A stretch of DNA of 64,000 nucleotides. Origin: Aradus depressus (taxonomy: Eukaryota; Arthropoda; Insecta; Hemiptera; Aradidae). Every line of letters begins with the position of its first letter. The stretch's first letter is position 1. Location of the stretch: the NCBI GenBank assembly GCA_963662175.1, contig OY759215.1:15551079-15615078 (forward strand), in the 5' to 3' direction. Below the pieces are notes generated by a model that saw only the letters and a list, made by a program, of their open reading frames with translations, was not told the DNA's origin and did no database searches. The position numbers and the translations under genes were made by a program. Shown here one piece after another: positions 41,601 through 52,460 of this stretch.

Positions 41601-44600
41601 ATCTATATGTATGATTCGCACTCAGCAAACTTGTCTTAGTTAACTAAATCTGAAGATGATGTAACCAAAACCTGGTTTATAATTCCATATGTAAATTTCA
41701 ATCCCCTAAAAGACGCTACCTATTATTTTTCAGCGGAATTGGCTGAAAGGAAGGGGAGGATCAGAGGAGGGGCTCAATTCAAAACCCCTAATAATGAATG
41801 CATCTATATGAAATTTTATTTAAATTCAAAATCCTCGAAGGATTGTAACTAATAATTTCCGAAAAGTCGGCCGAAGGAAAGGGGCTTGCCTGAAAAATCC
41901 TAATACCAGCCAATGTAATGAATAAATCGATACAAAATTTATAATGCGGATTCAGACGCTCCTATATAAGTCAAAAATTGGTTTTTAACCCAATTTTAAC
42001 TCCTTCTGGGGAAGTAAATTGTCGTTATTCTGCTTCCCTTAGCTTCCCCTTTCCTAGGGTTTCTTCATATCGTTTAGTGTCCATTTTATACAAAAAATTA
42101 ATTAATAAAATAAAAAATTAAAATAATAGTAAATAGTAATGATAAAAATTAATAATATAAAAAGTAGGTTAAAAAAAAATCTGAAGCAATTGAGTTTGCG
42201 TGATAGAAGAACTGTTATTGTCGGATCTTCATGAACGAACACACGTATATTATAATACTTGTAATTTTTGACTGAAGGTGTGTTCATAAAGATCCTGTAT
42301 CCTCCATCACGCAACGACTTCCACAATTATTGTTACCTGTACAATACAAGATTGCATCCACAATGCACTTGGTACCATCAATAAAGAGTATACAATTATT
42401 TTCTATTCGTTTCACATCGGGTTTGTGTATAATATTTTCTGGAAACATCTTTTTAATATTATCCGGACCATGATGGCTGAGGTATATCTGAAGTTGATCT
42501 AAACGTTAGAATTGAACATTGTAAGCAGCCTTTTATTATCAAATGTTACAAATATTTGACTTTTGGTAAAGAAAGCGAATTCAATTTGAAAAAATATATA
42601 TATATTTAACCTGTTTTGATGTAGAGAATATATCAAAAACAATATCCTGAGCTGATGGTCCCATTCCAATAACCAATACTATTTTATTACTGAAAATATC
42701 TGGAGTTCGATATATATGAGAGTGAAGTGACAGACCAGAGAATGTTTCTGCGCCTTCGATATTGGGAATAAATGAAACACTATAATGTCTGTAAATAAAT
42801 TAAACACTATAAATGCAGTTATCTCGTGAATGATTCCTCAAAGAAATAGATTAATGATTTTACCGAGAACATATACAATTTTATGTGATACCAAGAAACC
42901 CACATCTTTATAATTCCGAAAGTATTAGAGTCCTGAGCTCCCAACTTCTTCACAGTGCGCAGATGGCTTGGGAGATCATCACAGTACACTTAACTCATTT
43001 TGGCCATTTATCGACTTAACAACTTATTCCCTGTGACCATAGATATAACATGTGACTTTCAATTTTCCCTACATGTATTTGAAGATATTTTTGTATAGAT
43101 CATAAATAAACGCGGTATTATGTAAAATGTACTTAGGCCCCGAAATGAAGTGATCTCAATTCTCGTCCGTTATCGGCCAAAATCTAATCAAGTACATCCT
43201 CATATCAAATTTCAAGTACATATCTACAATCGTTTTCGAGCACCCACAAAGTAACAATCACAAAAAAGTGAATTTTTTTTGAAAACTCGATCTCTGATTT
43301 TTACACGAATACGAATTAGATCTAAGAAAGTAAAAATTATTTAGTTATTGTGACTCATGCCCGAGCTTTTAACTTCGAGGTCATATCGCCTACTACCAGA
43401 GCGCTCTTTTGTCGCTCTGATGGACATGAGCCCGACCTCTACTATATGGGGTCCTAAATTTTGCCAACCTTAAATTTCTATTCACCTAGGGTAGGGGTCT
43501 TTAACGAGTACCTTACATCGTACAGGCTCGGGACCATCGCTTAACGTCCCATCCGAAGGACGGCGTGCTCAAGGTGAGGTGAATACTTCTGAGATAAAAA
43601 AATCAAAAGGCCTCGGGGTTTCGGACCGACCATCTTGAGCTCAATAAGGAAGCATGCTTACAACTGAGCTACCGGCGCGCCGCGGCGCCTTCAAAACTAA
43701 AATCATTTACATACACGTTAATAACCATTAAGTCTTCAATAAAGTAATAATATTGGCTACTAACCCATTGCACACGAATACAGAATCATAATAATAAGTC
43801 TCAACATTATTATTCTTCCTATTCAAATTTAATGCTTTTAATTCCCATTTGTTTCCAAATGGTGACACCTGAACAACCAAATGATCAAACTGAAAACATA
43901 AAAATTAACATTATTAGAAGTAAAAAAAAAACTGGATTTTTAAAATAATACTGAACTAATACTATACAAACTTTGATATATTTTTTTAGGTGATATTTCT
44001 CAGTATACTGATGGAGGTAGCGAAGGACGACTGAAGCTGGAATATAAGAGATATCGTCCATTGGATAGTGTAATCCTTCGAATTCCATCAGTTCCTTCGG
44101 TAGATTGCTTCTGTACAACAAAACACACTTCAGACATATTGTAATTTGGATCTGTGGTGCCTAGAGTTGTCCTGCAAAGTCAATAACATTGAAACATCTT
44201 TTACCAGCGAACAACATTACTTATCGAACAACCATAATCCAGGTGGAGTTAAATTTCTTTCGTTCATATAAACAAAAAAAAAGACATCGGTGAATCAATC
44301 AATTTCGTTTTCGCTCTCCCGCCAATGCCAATCGACCGCTCGGAACAAAATACAATATTTTACTTGTGAGTCCTCATACTAGATTTTGTGTCGATACTTT
44401 CACTACATTTGAGCAAAAAAAATTACCGAGGTAAACACTAAGTGGTATGCGTGCTTGTTACTGAGCTCAAATTCACAGGTTCGAAACCCGACCGAGGCCC
44501 TTCGTTTATTTTATCTGGGAGGTAAAATAAACATAAGCACGCCGTCCTTTGGGTAGGCCGTTAAGCGATGGTCCCGAGCCTTTACAGTGTCACGTACTCG

Positions 44601-46369
44601 TTAAAGACCCCTACCCTAGGGGAATAAAAATTTAGAGTAGGCAACATTTAGGACTGCTATAGTAGAGTCGAGCTCATGTCCATCAGAGTGGCTAAAGAGC
44701 GCTCTGGTAGTAGGCGATCTTATAGCCCGGGCATGAGTCATCATAACTAACTAAACAACTTTATTACACATTCTACCAGGAGTTATCGTGTTTACAGACA
44801 CACACCCAGATAGACAGGACATTTTCTTTTTCATTTTGCTTTCCCAGCTTTTCGAAGTACAGGGTAAGGTAGGTACGTAATCGTTAAATGAAGACCTAAA
44901 TCGGTAAAAAATTCCTGATTCCAAAAATGGGAAAAAAAATATATATATATATATTTGTTTACGTGTTTGTGAGCACACAGACCCGCAGGCCACGCGACAA
45001 TGGGGAGGTGCAAGATGTTTGCAGGGATTTGAGGCTTCACAGGGGCGTTAGTTTTTGGAAAAAACATGAAAAATATGAAAGGGACAATAATTTTGAATGA
45101 AATAAGTTTAATGGAGAAATTAAGAAAAAATTATATTAAAAGTTTGAAAAAACCTAAGTAAGTCGATATCCATTCTAGCGTCAACGGTCAACTGGTTTTG
45201 AGAGCGAAAAATTAATTGATCAATTTGTGGTGGGAAAATACATTGGTTTTTATTTATTTTTTGCAGCTAAAATCTTTATTATTTATCTAGCAGCAAAATG
45301 TGTGGTTCCGCGTCTACGTGCTTTTCGTGCGATGAAATGCAATTATTCAGCATCTTTTGTGCTTCACAATGGCTAACGAGAGGCTCCTTAACGGAGCATT
45401 CTTCATCTAATTCTTCTTCTTCATCATTCATCTCCTTTTTCATGCATTCAACAATTCCCACACAATTTAATAACTCGACCCCCCCCTATCGAGCTAGTCG
45501 ATGTTCACCCATTCATTAATGTCAAGACTAAGAATTTGTACTACCCCAGTTATACGAAGTGTAGAGGAAGTTATGTAATCGGTCAGAAATTCGAAGTTGA
45601 GTTTTCAACGGAATTCCTTTTTTTTTTTCTTCAGCATGATTCCAATTTGGAAAATAGTTATCGATGATTCATTAACTATACACTTCCCCAGTACAAATTT
45701 ATTAATTAGATTTACGCTCATCCTCCGAAGCCAATCGACCGTTTGGGCTAAAACTCAATATTTAGATGGGACGAGGGCTAAAAAAACGTTTGTTTTTAAG
45801 ATGAGGAATACAGACGGCCGCCACTGATATACACCTTTTTTCAGAAATATCTATTCAATGTACAAGGATTCTGGTAATTTTTGGACGTGAGATGAGATAT
45901 ATTGAATGAAACAGATGGCACCGGTAGCTCAGAGGTAATCACTGAGCTCAAAATCCAGGGTTTCAAATCCGGCCAAGGACGTTATTTTTATTTATTGGAG
46001 TGGTAAAAAAAACCTTGAGCACGCCGTTCTTCAGATGTTAAGCGATAGTCTCGAACCTGTGAGATGTTAAAGACCCCTTGATGAATAGACCTACGTAGGC
46101 AATATGTAAGACTCGGGCTCGTGCCCACGAAAGAGCATCCTCAGAGTGACAATGTACCACTGAGGAGGACATGATTGTGGTTACCTTAAATTTTTGTACA
46201 TGCTGGAGGTATGGGGAAGTCCATGTTTCCCGATATGACCTTCTCGGTAGACCCAAGTTCCACCAGTTTGTTCACTCGACTCGAAGATATCACAGTCTAG
46301 TCCCTCATTCAGGATGTGCTTGGCTGATACAAGACCAGCTGCTCCTCCTCCAATCACTGCTACCTTCAT
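38628..46369 (-). CDS. Flavin-containing monooxygenase (senecionine N-oxygenase-like), 7 coding exons
   Basis: Coding exons (minus strand): 46369-46185, 44110-43972, 43889-43765, 42788-42611, 42487-42337, 40654-40491, 38936-38628. All introns are GT-AG and phases match, giving 1251 nt, 416 residues plus TAG. Residues 7-12 are the FAD-binding GxGxxG (IGGGAAG). FSGLSLHSHIY at 166-176 is the FMO signature FxGxxxHxxx(Y). GMGPSA at 191-196 is the NADPH-binding GxGxSx. CTGYLFSFPFL from 258 is the family's TGY motif. Such enzymes use NADPH and O2 to oxidise nitrogen or sulfur in xenobiotics and alkaloids; the substrate here is unknown. The length (~416) fits insect FMOs. A promoter and 5' UTR exon lie near 47.4 kb. 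Introns hold SINEs, family B and LINE debris. No N-terminal signal peptide is seen. Confidence 0.95.
39200..40330. pseudogene. Decayed, GC-richer transposon-like debris in FMO intron 6
   Basis: GC content is higher than in the surroundings. Plus-strand frame around 39480-39570 reads IRPFPFPGPQKRPRRKTRNLK, reminiscent of the basic tail region of pogo/Tigger transposases (PFPKxxPRK...R). Stops interrupt every frame and no DDE region is readable. The assignment is tentative. Confidence 0.3.
40970..41377 (+). pseudogene. Jockey-type LINE reverse transcriptase fragment, in FMO intron 5
   Basis: Plus-strand translation carries AFDRVWH then LLWKLGG, SYFSERTVFVSQG, AGVPQSPG (degenerate AGVPQGS), and KKWRVNVNDKKSVHIIFTLR, the ordered landmarks of the Jockey reverse transcriptase (motifs A and B and the thumb). 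The catalytic FADD block survives only in a shifted frame (cctttgcagatgacact, 41217-41233). Indels and stops mark it as dead. It runs antisense to the FMO gene. Confidence 0.8.
41680..42010 (-). repeat. Family B dispersed repeat (FMO intron 5)
   Basis: Modules 'tttcagcggaattggctgaaagg', 'ctaataatgaatgcatc', 'gccaatgtaatgaataaatcgatac' and 'cttctggggaagtaaattgtc'. Confidence 0.6.
43092..43330 (-). repeat. Dispersed repeat D (FMO intron 3)
   Basis: 'gccccgaaatgaagtgatctc...cggccaaaat' is the reverse complement of 55310-55360 ('ttttggccgaaatcgg...tttcggggc'). An arthropod-style dispersed repeat of unknown class. Confidence 0.5.
43335..43690 (-). mobile_element. tRNA-derived SINE, near full length (FMO intron 3)
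   Basis: From agttattgtgactcatgcccg through 'gggaccatcgcttaacgtcccatccgaaggacggcgtgctc' to the head 'caactgagctaccggcgcgcc'. It lies in the same orientation as the FMO gene. Confidence 0.85.
44435..44757 (+). mobile_element. tRNA-derived SINE (FMO intron 1)
   Basis: Head partly eroded (agtggtatgcgtgcttgttactgagctc), B box ggttcgaaacc, 'tatctgggaggtaaaataaac', 'taagcgatggtcccgagcc', end 'gcatgagtcatcataactaac'. Family B remnants flank it on both sides (44300-44420; 44760-44960). Confidence 0.85.
45160..45250 (-). repeat. Family B fragment (FMO intron 1)
   Basis: Short end piece: 'cgtcaacggtcaactggttttg' to 'tgtggtgggaaaatacattgg'. Confidence 0.45.
45279..45461 (-). pseudogene. Possible Tigger/jerky-type transposase C-terminal remnant (FMO intron 1)
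   Basis: 60 codons: an acidic stretch (NDEEEELDEECSVKEP) then VSHCEAQKMLNNCISSHEKH, similar in pattern to the C-terminal helix of Tigger/jerky-like proteins (acidic run followed by a short 'xxEAxxxLxxxxxxxE' helix). No catalytic part nearby. Alternative: chance open frame. Low to moderate confidence. Confidence 0.35.
45540..45770. repeat. Family B end pieces (FMO intron 1)
   Basis: 'ccccagttatacgaagtgtagaggaagttatgtaatcggtcag' (element end) followed by 'tacacttccccagtacaaattta...cgaccgtttgggctaaaactcaatattta' (the other type of end). This shows ends of two units meeting head-on. Confidence 0.5.
45915..46155 (+). mobile_element. tRNA-derived SINE copy (FMO intron 1)
   Basis: Head tggcaccggtagctcagagg, eroded B box gggtttcaaatccgg, body 'aaaccttgagcacgccgttcttcagatg', truncated after 'gggctcgtgcccacgaaagagc'. 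It ends 30 bp before the donor side of FMO exon 1. Confidence 0.75.
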
Positions 46370-46479
46370 TATGTTATTTGTTCAACTGAAAATAAAACAA
46401 AACTGATTAAAACCCGTAAATATTAAATATTTACGATGAAATGAATAAATAAAAAATAACACAAATAATCAATTTAAAA

Positions 46480-47175
46480 TTGTATGGATGTTTTCCGACC
46501 TCTTGATTCCAGGATGAAAAAGTCGTCGGTAGATCACCGGCATTGTACTTCCCCAGCACGAATTAATCATTTACGTTTTCGAACTCCCTCCAAATCTAAT
46601 CGACCGTTTGGGCTAAAACTCAATATTTCACTTGCATTGTGGCTTCTGATTCGTTACATCGGCAGTTATTAGTGTGTCCATTTAATTAGAGTCCCTGCTC
46701 TGGTCCTCCTCTTTCCTTCCTCCGATTTAGCGGAAAATTGACAGTTGCCATCATAATGAGATTTTGAATTTAAACATAAAAATTCATGTCGATCCATACA
46801 TTACAACTGCAGTCATTGGGATTTTCCCCTCTTCCCCATTAGCTGAATCCACTGAAATTTTATATGTGTCGTAATTTACATGTGAAATTTCCTGTCAATA
46901 CATTCTTTACAACGGCAGTTATTGGAGTATTTGTATTTCCTCTTCCCTTCCCTTGGCTGAAAATCAATAGGTGTTGTCCTTAGAGAGTTCTCTATACACA
47001 TAATTTCGTATCGATACTCCATTCTAACGGGAGTTATCGTGTTCACAGATACACATCCTGACAAATTTAATTTTTAATTTTTGTAATCAGGGTGTCGGAA
47101 AACATGAAATTCTGTTAAAACTCTGAAAAATTTCTGACCAATTAAATAACTTCTCCTATACTTTGTATATCTCGT
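46480..47175 (+). repeat. Family B dispersed repeat, longest plus copy (FMO 5' UTR intron)
   Basis: Used as family reference. Left block 'gtcggtagatcaccggcattgtacttccccagcacg', then three or four ~130-141-bp modules (each 'cattacat/caacggcagttattgg' ... 'ctgaaaat...'), then a T-rich block and terminal 'ataacttctcctatactttgtatatctc'. No open frame. Confidence 0.7.
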
Positions 47176-47365
47176 AAAAATAGCTTATCTTATTATAATA
47201 ATAACAACTTGTTTCAAGTCTCTACTGTAATTGGAAACGGAGATATTTCTTAAACGAACTAACTTTTGAAACTAAGTTTGATGATAATTAATAAATACAA
47301 AAGAAAATAAGAGATAACACACAATTTTGAGCTAAACATTTATAACGATATTAAAAATAATACAA

Positions 47366-47470
47366 ACTTACTCATTTACAGAGATGAATGCAGAACACTG
47401 ATAGATGTCAGTGCAGTATTAAGTGTAGAATCATTTGCGTTCATTACACTTTTGTGAGTCTTTTATAGAT
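47366..47470 (-). promoter_or_regulatory. Candidate FMO promoter and 5' UTR exon
   Basis: On the minus strand a TATA box (TATAAAAG, 47467-47460) is followed within ~90 bp by a perfect splice donor GTAAGT (47371-47366). A matching acceptor (ttttattttcag, ending 46386) lies 16 nt upstream of the FMO ATG. This predicts a short untranslated first exon (starting near 47435, ending 47372) and a 986-bp 5' UTR intron. Confidence 0.6.
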
Positions 47471-48069
47471 AGTCCAATGTGAAGACAGAGTTATTTTCAT
47501 AATAGTTAAAGAAAAAAAAATTGCACAAATCATCTTTAGCCAAACAATCTACCAGATAACAATGACAAGTTGTTAAACAGAAAAACTGGCGACATTCTTG
47601 ATAACGTGACACTGATAACAATGTCTACACTATGGAACTATGGGAAATAATCGAATGGTAATGGTAGTCGATATTTCAATCAAAAACCCTGAATATTATT
47701 TTTGAAGGTCTGAGATAAACAGAAAATTAGGAAAAAACTTGAATAAGTGAAGTTAGTATAGAATAATTTTAATTCGATATATGTGTAATATAAAACATTT
47801 TTCCAACATTTTCTGTTGTTTATTTTTTTTCATACGGAAGGGGGGGGGGGTTTATTTCAATGGTTTAAATATTATGAATGTACTTTAACAGATAAATAAT
47901 AATAATATATTTTTATTGTTTATTATCCCTATACAATTGAGTCAATGACTTTTATCATTACAATATGTAACTATAAATAAAATAAAAAATAATTCTTTTT
48001 GATAAATAACTACAAAACTAAAACTCAAAATAAGGTCTAATTTATTAAATTGTATGTCCGACTACATTT
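47471..48069. other. No gene recognised; upstream flank of the FMO gene
   Basis: AT-rich, with a G10 run near 47838 and (TAA)-rich stretch at 47895-47910. Could hold regulatory DNA of the FMO gene but nothing specific is visible. Confidence 0.4.
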
Positions 48070-48370
48070 TTGTGGTCCGTGTTTCGGGCTAGAATCCCGG
48101 CCGAGGCCCTTAGTTTAATTCATCTGGGAGGTAAAAAAAACTTAATCACGCCGTCGTTCGGATGGGACGTTAAGCGATGGTCCCGAGTCTGTTCGATGTC
48201 AGATACTCGATAAAAACCCCTACCCCAGATGAATAAAAATTTAGGATAGGCAAACTTTAGGACTCTCATAGTAGAGTCGGGCTCATGTCCACCAGAGTGA
48301 CGAAAGATTGCTCTGGTAGTAGGCGATATGACCTTGTAGTTAAAGCCCGGGCATGAGTAATAATAACTAT
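48070..48370 (+). mobile_element. tRNA-derived SINE copy, head truncated
   Basis: Begins in the B-box region (cgggctagaatcccggccgagg), then the full body with 'taagcgatggtcccgagtctgttcgatgtcag' and end 'gcatgagtaataataacta'. Confidence 0.82.
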
Positions 48371-48689
48371 TACAGATGGAGGTTGGCACAATAAAAAAAT
48401 ACTGGAAATTTATATTCCTCCAGAAGGAGAAAGGCTAAGGATACAGAAAGGAAATATAAACTTATGGATGGGATAAATAAATAATAATAAGAAATGAGAA
48501 TAATCCAGTTAATTAAGTGAGAAATTTATGCAAAAGTAAGTAATATAACTTCATGCTTTTAAGTTGAGAAAAGCTGACATATTGTGGAGCTTGAAATAAA
48601 TAAACAAAGCCAACATATTTTTTGAAATATTGACTATTCCACTGAAAAATATATAGAAAAATATATATAATGTACGTATATATATATAT

Positions 48690-49049
48690 ACCTCATCAAC
48701 CTACACTTCTAAAGATAAATATAGATGTTTACTTTATTTAGCCTTTGGTTTGTTTAACCGTGGATGGGGGTGAGTACAACGATTAAATCAAAATCACGGT
48801 TAAACAAACCAAAGGCTAAATCAAGTAAATATCTTCATTAATTTGCTATAAAAAGTGGAGAATTAAGTTGAACGACAAGAAGTGCATCTTTAGAAATATA
48901 ATTGCCCTCCCGTTTTTCTTAACACCATTATTATTTCAAAAAGCGCTATCTAGGCTACTGAAAAAACGAATGACGTAGAATTCTCACACCAGATTGAAAA
49001 CATGTTATCAAGACTAATAGACAAAAGATCTAATGTAGGTTGATGAGGT
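48690..49049. mobile_element. Foldback structure enclosing a LINE piece
   Basis: Outer perfect 16-bp inverted repeat acctcatcaacctaca (48690-48705) / reverse complement (49034-49049). Inside, a hairpin with 26 perfect pairs (48737-48762 with 48795-48820, extending 8 bp further past one mismatch). Between hairpin and right end sits 48843-49033, about 90% identical to 49778-49965 in the nearby Jockey-type fragment. Confidence 0.75.
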
Positions 49050-49689
49050 TAAATTATTTCGAGAATAATTATTGTAATCCAGGGCTGAAAATTATTAATT
49101 CATTAATATAAACTTACTCAACATTTTTCCAGCTATGCATTATTCTCTTCCTGTAGAATCATTCCAATTATGAGTCCTTGGTTCTAGAGAGAGAGCATAA
49201 ACCGTACATTGCCGGTGGATTCACTGACATATTTTTTATATCTGCTAAAAGTAATTGTACACCATTCGTTTTATGGCTTTGGAGACTGTTAATCGTGACA
49301 AGTGTCTGAAATGGGTGTCTCAGAACGTTGAAGAAGATGGAAAAATATCACCCAACTGTAATCGAAGCCATGAATTATTCTAATCACTTCTAGCGTTAAA
49401 CTTGTGTCGTTTCAAAATCCCAAGAGACGTATAAAAATAAACGATTCCCATTGTTTTAGAAGAATTCCGCTGTACGGAAGATCAATCTCATTGGCTACCT
49501 AGTATAGTAATACTGGCTTTAACATAACAGGAAGCAATTTACTTTAAGGGGGATACATTACAAAGAAAGTGGAGACATTTCGTTACTTAACATATTGACT
49601 TCATTTTGTACAAAATTACTTCTTTCAGTAAGGATGGATAAAAAAAAAAAAAAAGGCTTCTAGAAGGAATTATTTAAGTCATTTTAACC
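49050..49689. other. No gene recognised
   Basis: Contains a family B-like scrap near 49195 (gtacattgccggtggattcactgac). Otherwise no coding or repeat signature seen. Confidence 0.35.
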
Positions 49690-50195
49690 TTCTTATTACT
49701 TAGAAAATGTTTTCCCCTCCTCCTGATCCAGTCCTTCCATCTTGCAATCTCCAAGAACACTTGATATCTCTTCAATCTTGCTATAAAAAGTGGAGAATTA
49801 CGTTGAACGACAACAAGTGCACCTTTAGAAATATAATTGCCCTCCCGTCTTTCTTAACACTATTATTTCAAAAAGTGCTATCTAGGCTACTGAAAAAACG
49901 AATGAGGTAGTATTCTCATACAAGATTGAAAACATGTTATCAAGACTAATAGACAAAAGATCTAAATTAACTTTGAGAACAAAGTGACTAATAATGCAAC
50001 TTCTGTCAAAGCTTCCAATCTTCAACGCATCCCAATTCTTCGTGCAATAGCCAATGCTCCTTATTACATCTCTAAAAAAAATTATTTTCCTTATTTAGTA
50101 CCCTCATTAATCCTGGAGTTCATGCCCTCCCTTCTCTTACGCTTTAAGCGCCAATGGCCTAGAGACCTTAGATCAGGCAGTTACAGTGTGTGATA
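49690..50195 (+). pseudogene. Jockey-type LINE reverse transcriptase C-terminal fragment
   Basis: Two plus-strand frames: LQEHLISLQSCYKKWRITLN (49750-49810 region) and SNLQRIPILRAIANAPYYIS (about 50008-50070). These match the post-catalytic part of Jockey reverse transcriptases (kWRIxlN; LQxxQNxxLRxIxxAPWY). A frameshift and stop separate them. The stretch 49778-49965 is duplicated at 48843-49033. Family C sequence follows immediately, as a 3' untranslated region would. Confidence 0.78.
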
Positions 50196-50199
50196 AAAT

Positions 50200-50530
50200 A
50201 AATAATGATGTAAATGTTAAATAAATATAAAATTTGAATAAAATTAATAATAAATAATAAAGTTAAGTAATAAAATTAATAATAATTAAATAAACAAACA
50301 AATATTACCACATTTCCGACAGAAATTACATAGCTGGTCTACTAAATTTTGATTTCTACAGTTATTTCCGATAAGGGCCCTAAAACAATATCGAAAGTTC
50401 AAGACGTGCAATTATGAAGATAGTGCTCCTATTTTTATAAAATTTCAATTAACAAACTTTTCATTTGGTTTTCTTCTAAATTTACTAAAGAGATGCCATT
50501 TTGTTTCTCTAAATTTTGTATATACCAAGA
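50200..50530 (+). repeat. Family C repeat, directly downstream of the Jockey fragment
   Basis: 'taccacatttccgacagaaattacat', 'gataagggccctaaaacaatatcgaaagttcaag', 'actaaagagatgccattttg'. Shared with 36590-36800 and 10380-10430. Its position after the RT end suggests the LINE's 3' UTR. Confidence 0.6.
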
Positions 50531-51534
50531 GGACTTTCTTTAAAATTTATTTAAATGACAATAAATCTGTTATTTAGTTTCGTTATTCCCAATCCATTGT
50601 TAGAAACTCAATAGCGGTTTTTTGTCTGATTGCACATTTTCTCACTAAACTCGTTAATCGATAATGGAAGAGCTTATGTTGAGGATTCTATTTTAAACCG
50701 AAATAGTTTTATTTTATTTTCAGTATAAATTAATATGAATATAAATTTTCTTGAAGCTCCGTTCTAGAAACTGTTCTGGAGGAGCAGGAGAATGGTGTGA
50801 TCTACTTTCTGTTACTCTCGTAAGTTGTAAACTTTGGTCATCAAGAACAGGAACAGTTTACCAAGCTCCATTATGAAACTGAGGTAAGTTAACGGCGTGC
50901 TTTAAATGGAGGCCTTAGCAAATTTCTCTGAAATCTCAAAGTTCACATTGTGGTAGAGTAACGTGTAGTAATCATTTTGTTATGAGAAATTTAGTCCTCT
51001 AGTCGAGAAATCTGAATAGGAAATTTTTAGCGTGTGTTCATTAGTAATCATGAAAATTTTTGAATATATATTACCTATATATATGCACGCAAAAAAACAA
51101 GAAAATGTTCACAACATTCGAGAATTCTTCTAGTATGGCAGCTAGATTGTAGTGTCAAACTATCGAAAGTCGGCCAACCCGATAGTATCGTTAGTTATTT
51201 TTATTATTAACAAAACTATCGAGTAATCGATATATATATATATATATATTTATTTATTTTTATTTACTATATTTTTATTGGGAAAAACAATTTTTTTTAA
51301 AATGTAGGTGGTGTCCTATACTTCAGTTAACACTTCATGTAAAATGAACAAGTACGTAAACCAAAAATCTAGACTGAAAAAAGTTTGTGTTAAAAATATC
51401 TATATTTTAATAAAACTTAGCATCAAGTGTGCTGTTTTATTTTGTGGCTAGGATAATCTGCTTGTGGTAAGATGGAAAATGAATAAATTAGGTGCCTACT
51501 TTTTCACAAACAATATACAGTTCCTTTAACTGCG
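50531..51534. other. No gene recognised
   Basis: An (AT)n run at 51230-51250 and a cluster of 'atcga' words near 51165-51230. No open frame or known repeat. Confidence 0.35.
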
Positions 51535-51760
51535 TGGTCATATCGCCTACTACCAGAGCGCTCCTTCGTCTCTGGTGGACATGAGCCCAACTATGGGAGT
51601 CCTAAATGTTGCCTACCCAGGTTTCTTCACCTTTATTCACCTCGTAAGACCCCTACGAGAACGGCGAGCTCAAAGTTTTTTTTCACCTCCGAGATAAAAA
51701 AAAAAACCTTGCGAACTCGCAATCTTGAGCACGAAAACGTCCCTGATTTGGAGACCTAGT
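51535..51760 (-). mobile_element. tRNA-derived SINE copy
   Basis: 'catatcgcctactaccagagcgctcc', 'ggtggacatgagcccaac', 'ttcacctccgagataaaaa', 'cgaactcgcaatcttgagc'. Several internal deletions. Confidence 0.75.
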
Positions 51761-52239
51761 TAGTTAATTCAGGGATAATAATAATAAATAAATGTTCTTG
51801 GAGGTGACAAAATAAATTCACAATTTTATTATCCAAAAATGTTGTCTAATAAACTTTTGTTGACTGTTTATGTAATAAACTGAAGTATATCATTGATTTA
51901 CGCGGGAGATTTGATGCCAGAGTGTTTTTGGCTTAGTATGGCAATGAAACTCCAACCCTTAAAAGTTGTAAAGTAAACATTCCAGAACATAAATTTTATT
52001 GGCCCTCAAACTGTTGAGGGTAAAGATTTTTTCCCCTCACAGGTTCTTGGTTTAGCTGCCTGTGGTTTTATTTTTATCTAACAGTAAGTGGAAATACCCT
52101 TTACGTTTATTTGTGTTTCATCACCATTAAAAAAAAAAAAAAAGTCTATGGTGAATAACCATATGATTGAATTTTCATGAAATTTCGCAAGTAGCCCGGT
52201 GCACACTATCATGAAAACAATTCTTGCTCACGTCTTCTT
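51761..52239. other. No gene recognised
   Basis: AT-rich; short inverted words around 'cctcaaactgttgaggg' (a small hairpin at 52002-52020). No gene. Confidence 0.35.
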
Positions 52240-52460
52240 CTGGTGGATCCTTGATTTTCCCTACTTCATTACAATAGTTAAAATCAGTATTCCTTTAGCC
52301 TCTACACTGTGCGGATGGGATGTGCCACTAATGATGAGACTGTTGCTATGAAAAACGGTATAAAACAGTGGGAAGACGTATTTTATTTTTACCAGTTAAA
52401 ATCACGTGAAAATTCTAAAAAGTCAATTTTCATAATGTAATCATATATCCTATATTGAAA
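52240..52460 (-). repeat. Dispersed repeat E (copy 2)
   Basis: Reverse-complement match to 3905-4110: 'cagtattcctttagcctctacactgtgcggatgggatgtgcc', 'gatgagactgttgc', 'acgtattttattttta'. Confidence 0.5.

Noticed and set aside
42488..42500. Alternative splice acceptor (tttag) for FMO exon 5, 12 nt upstream of the chosen one
   Set aside because: It leaves the exon out of phase with exon 4 and reaches a stop; the cttcag acceptor at 42488-42489 keeps the frame and gives the conserved YLSHH segment.
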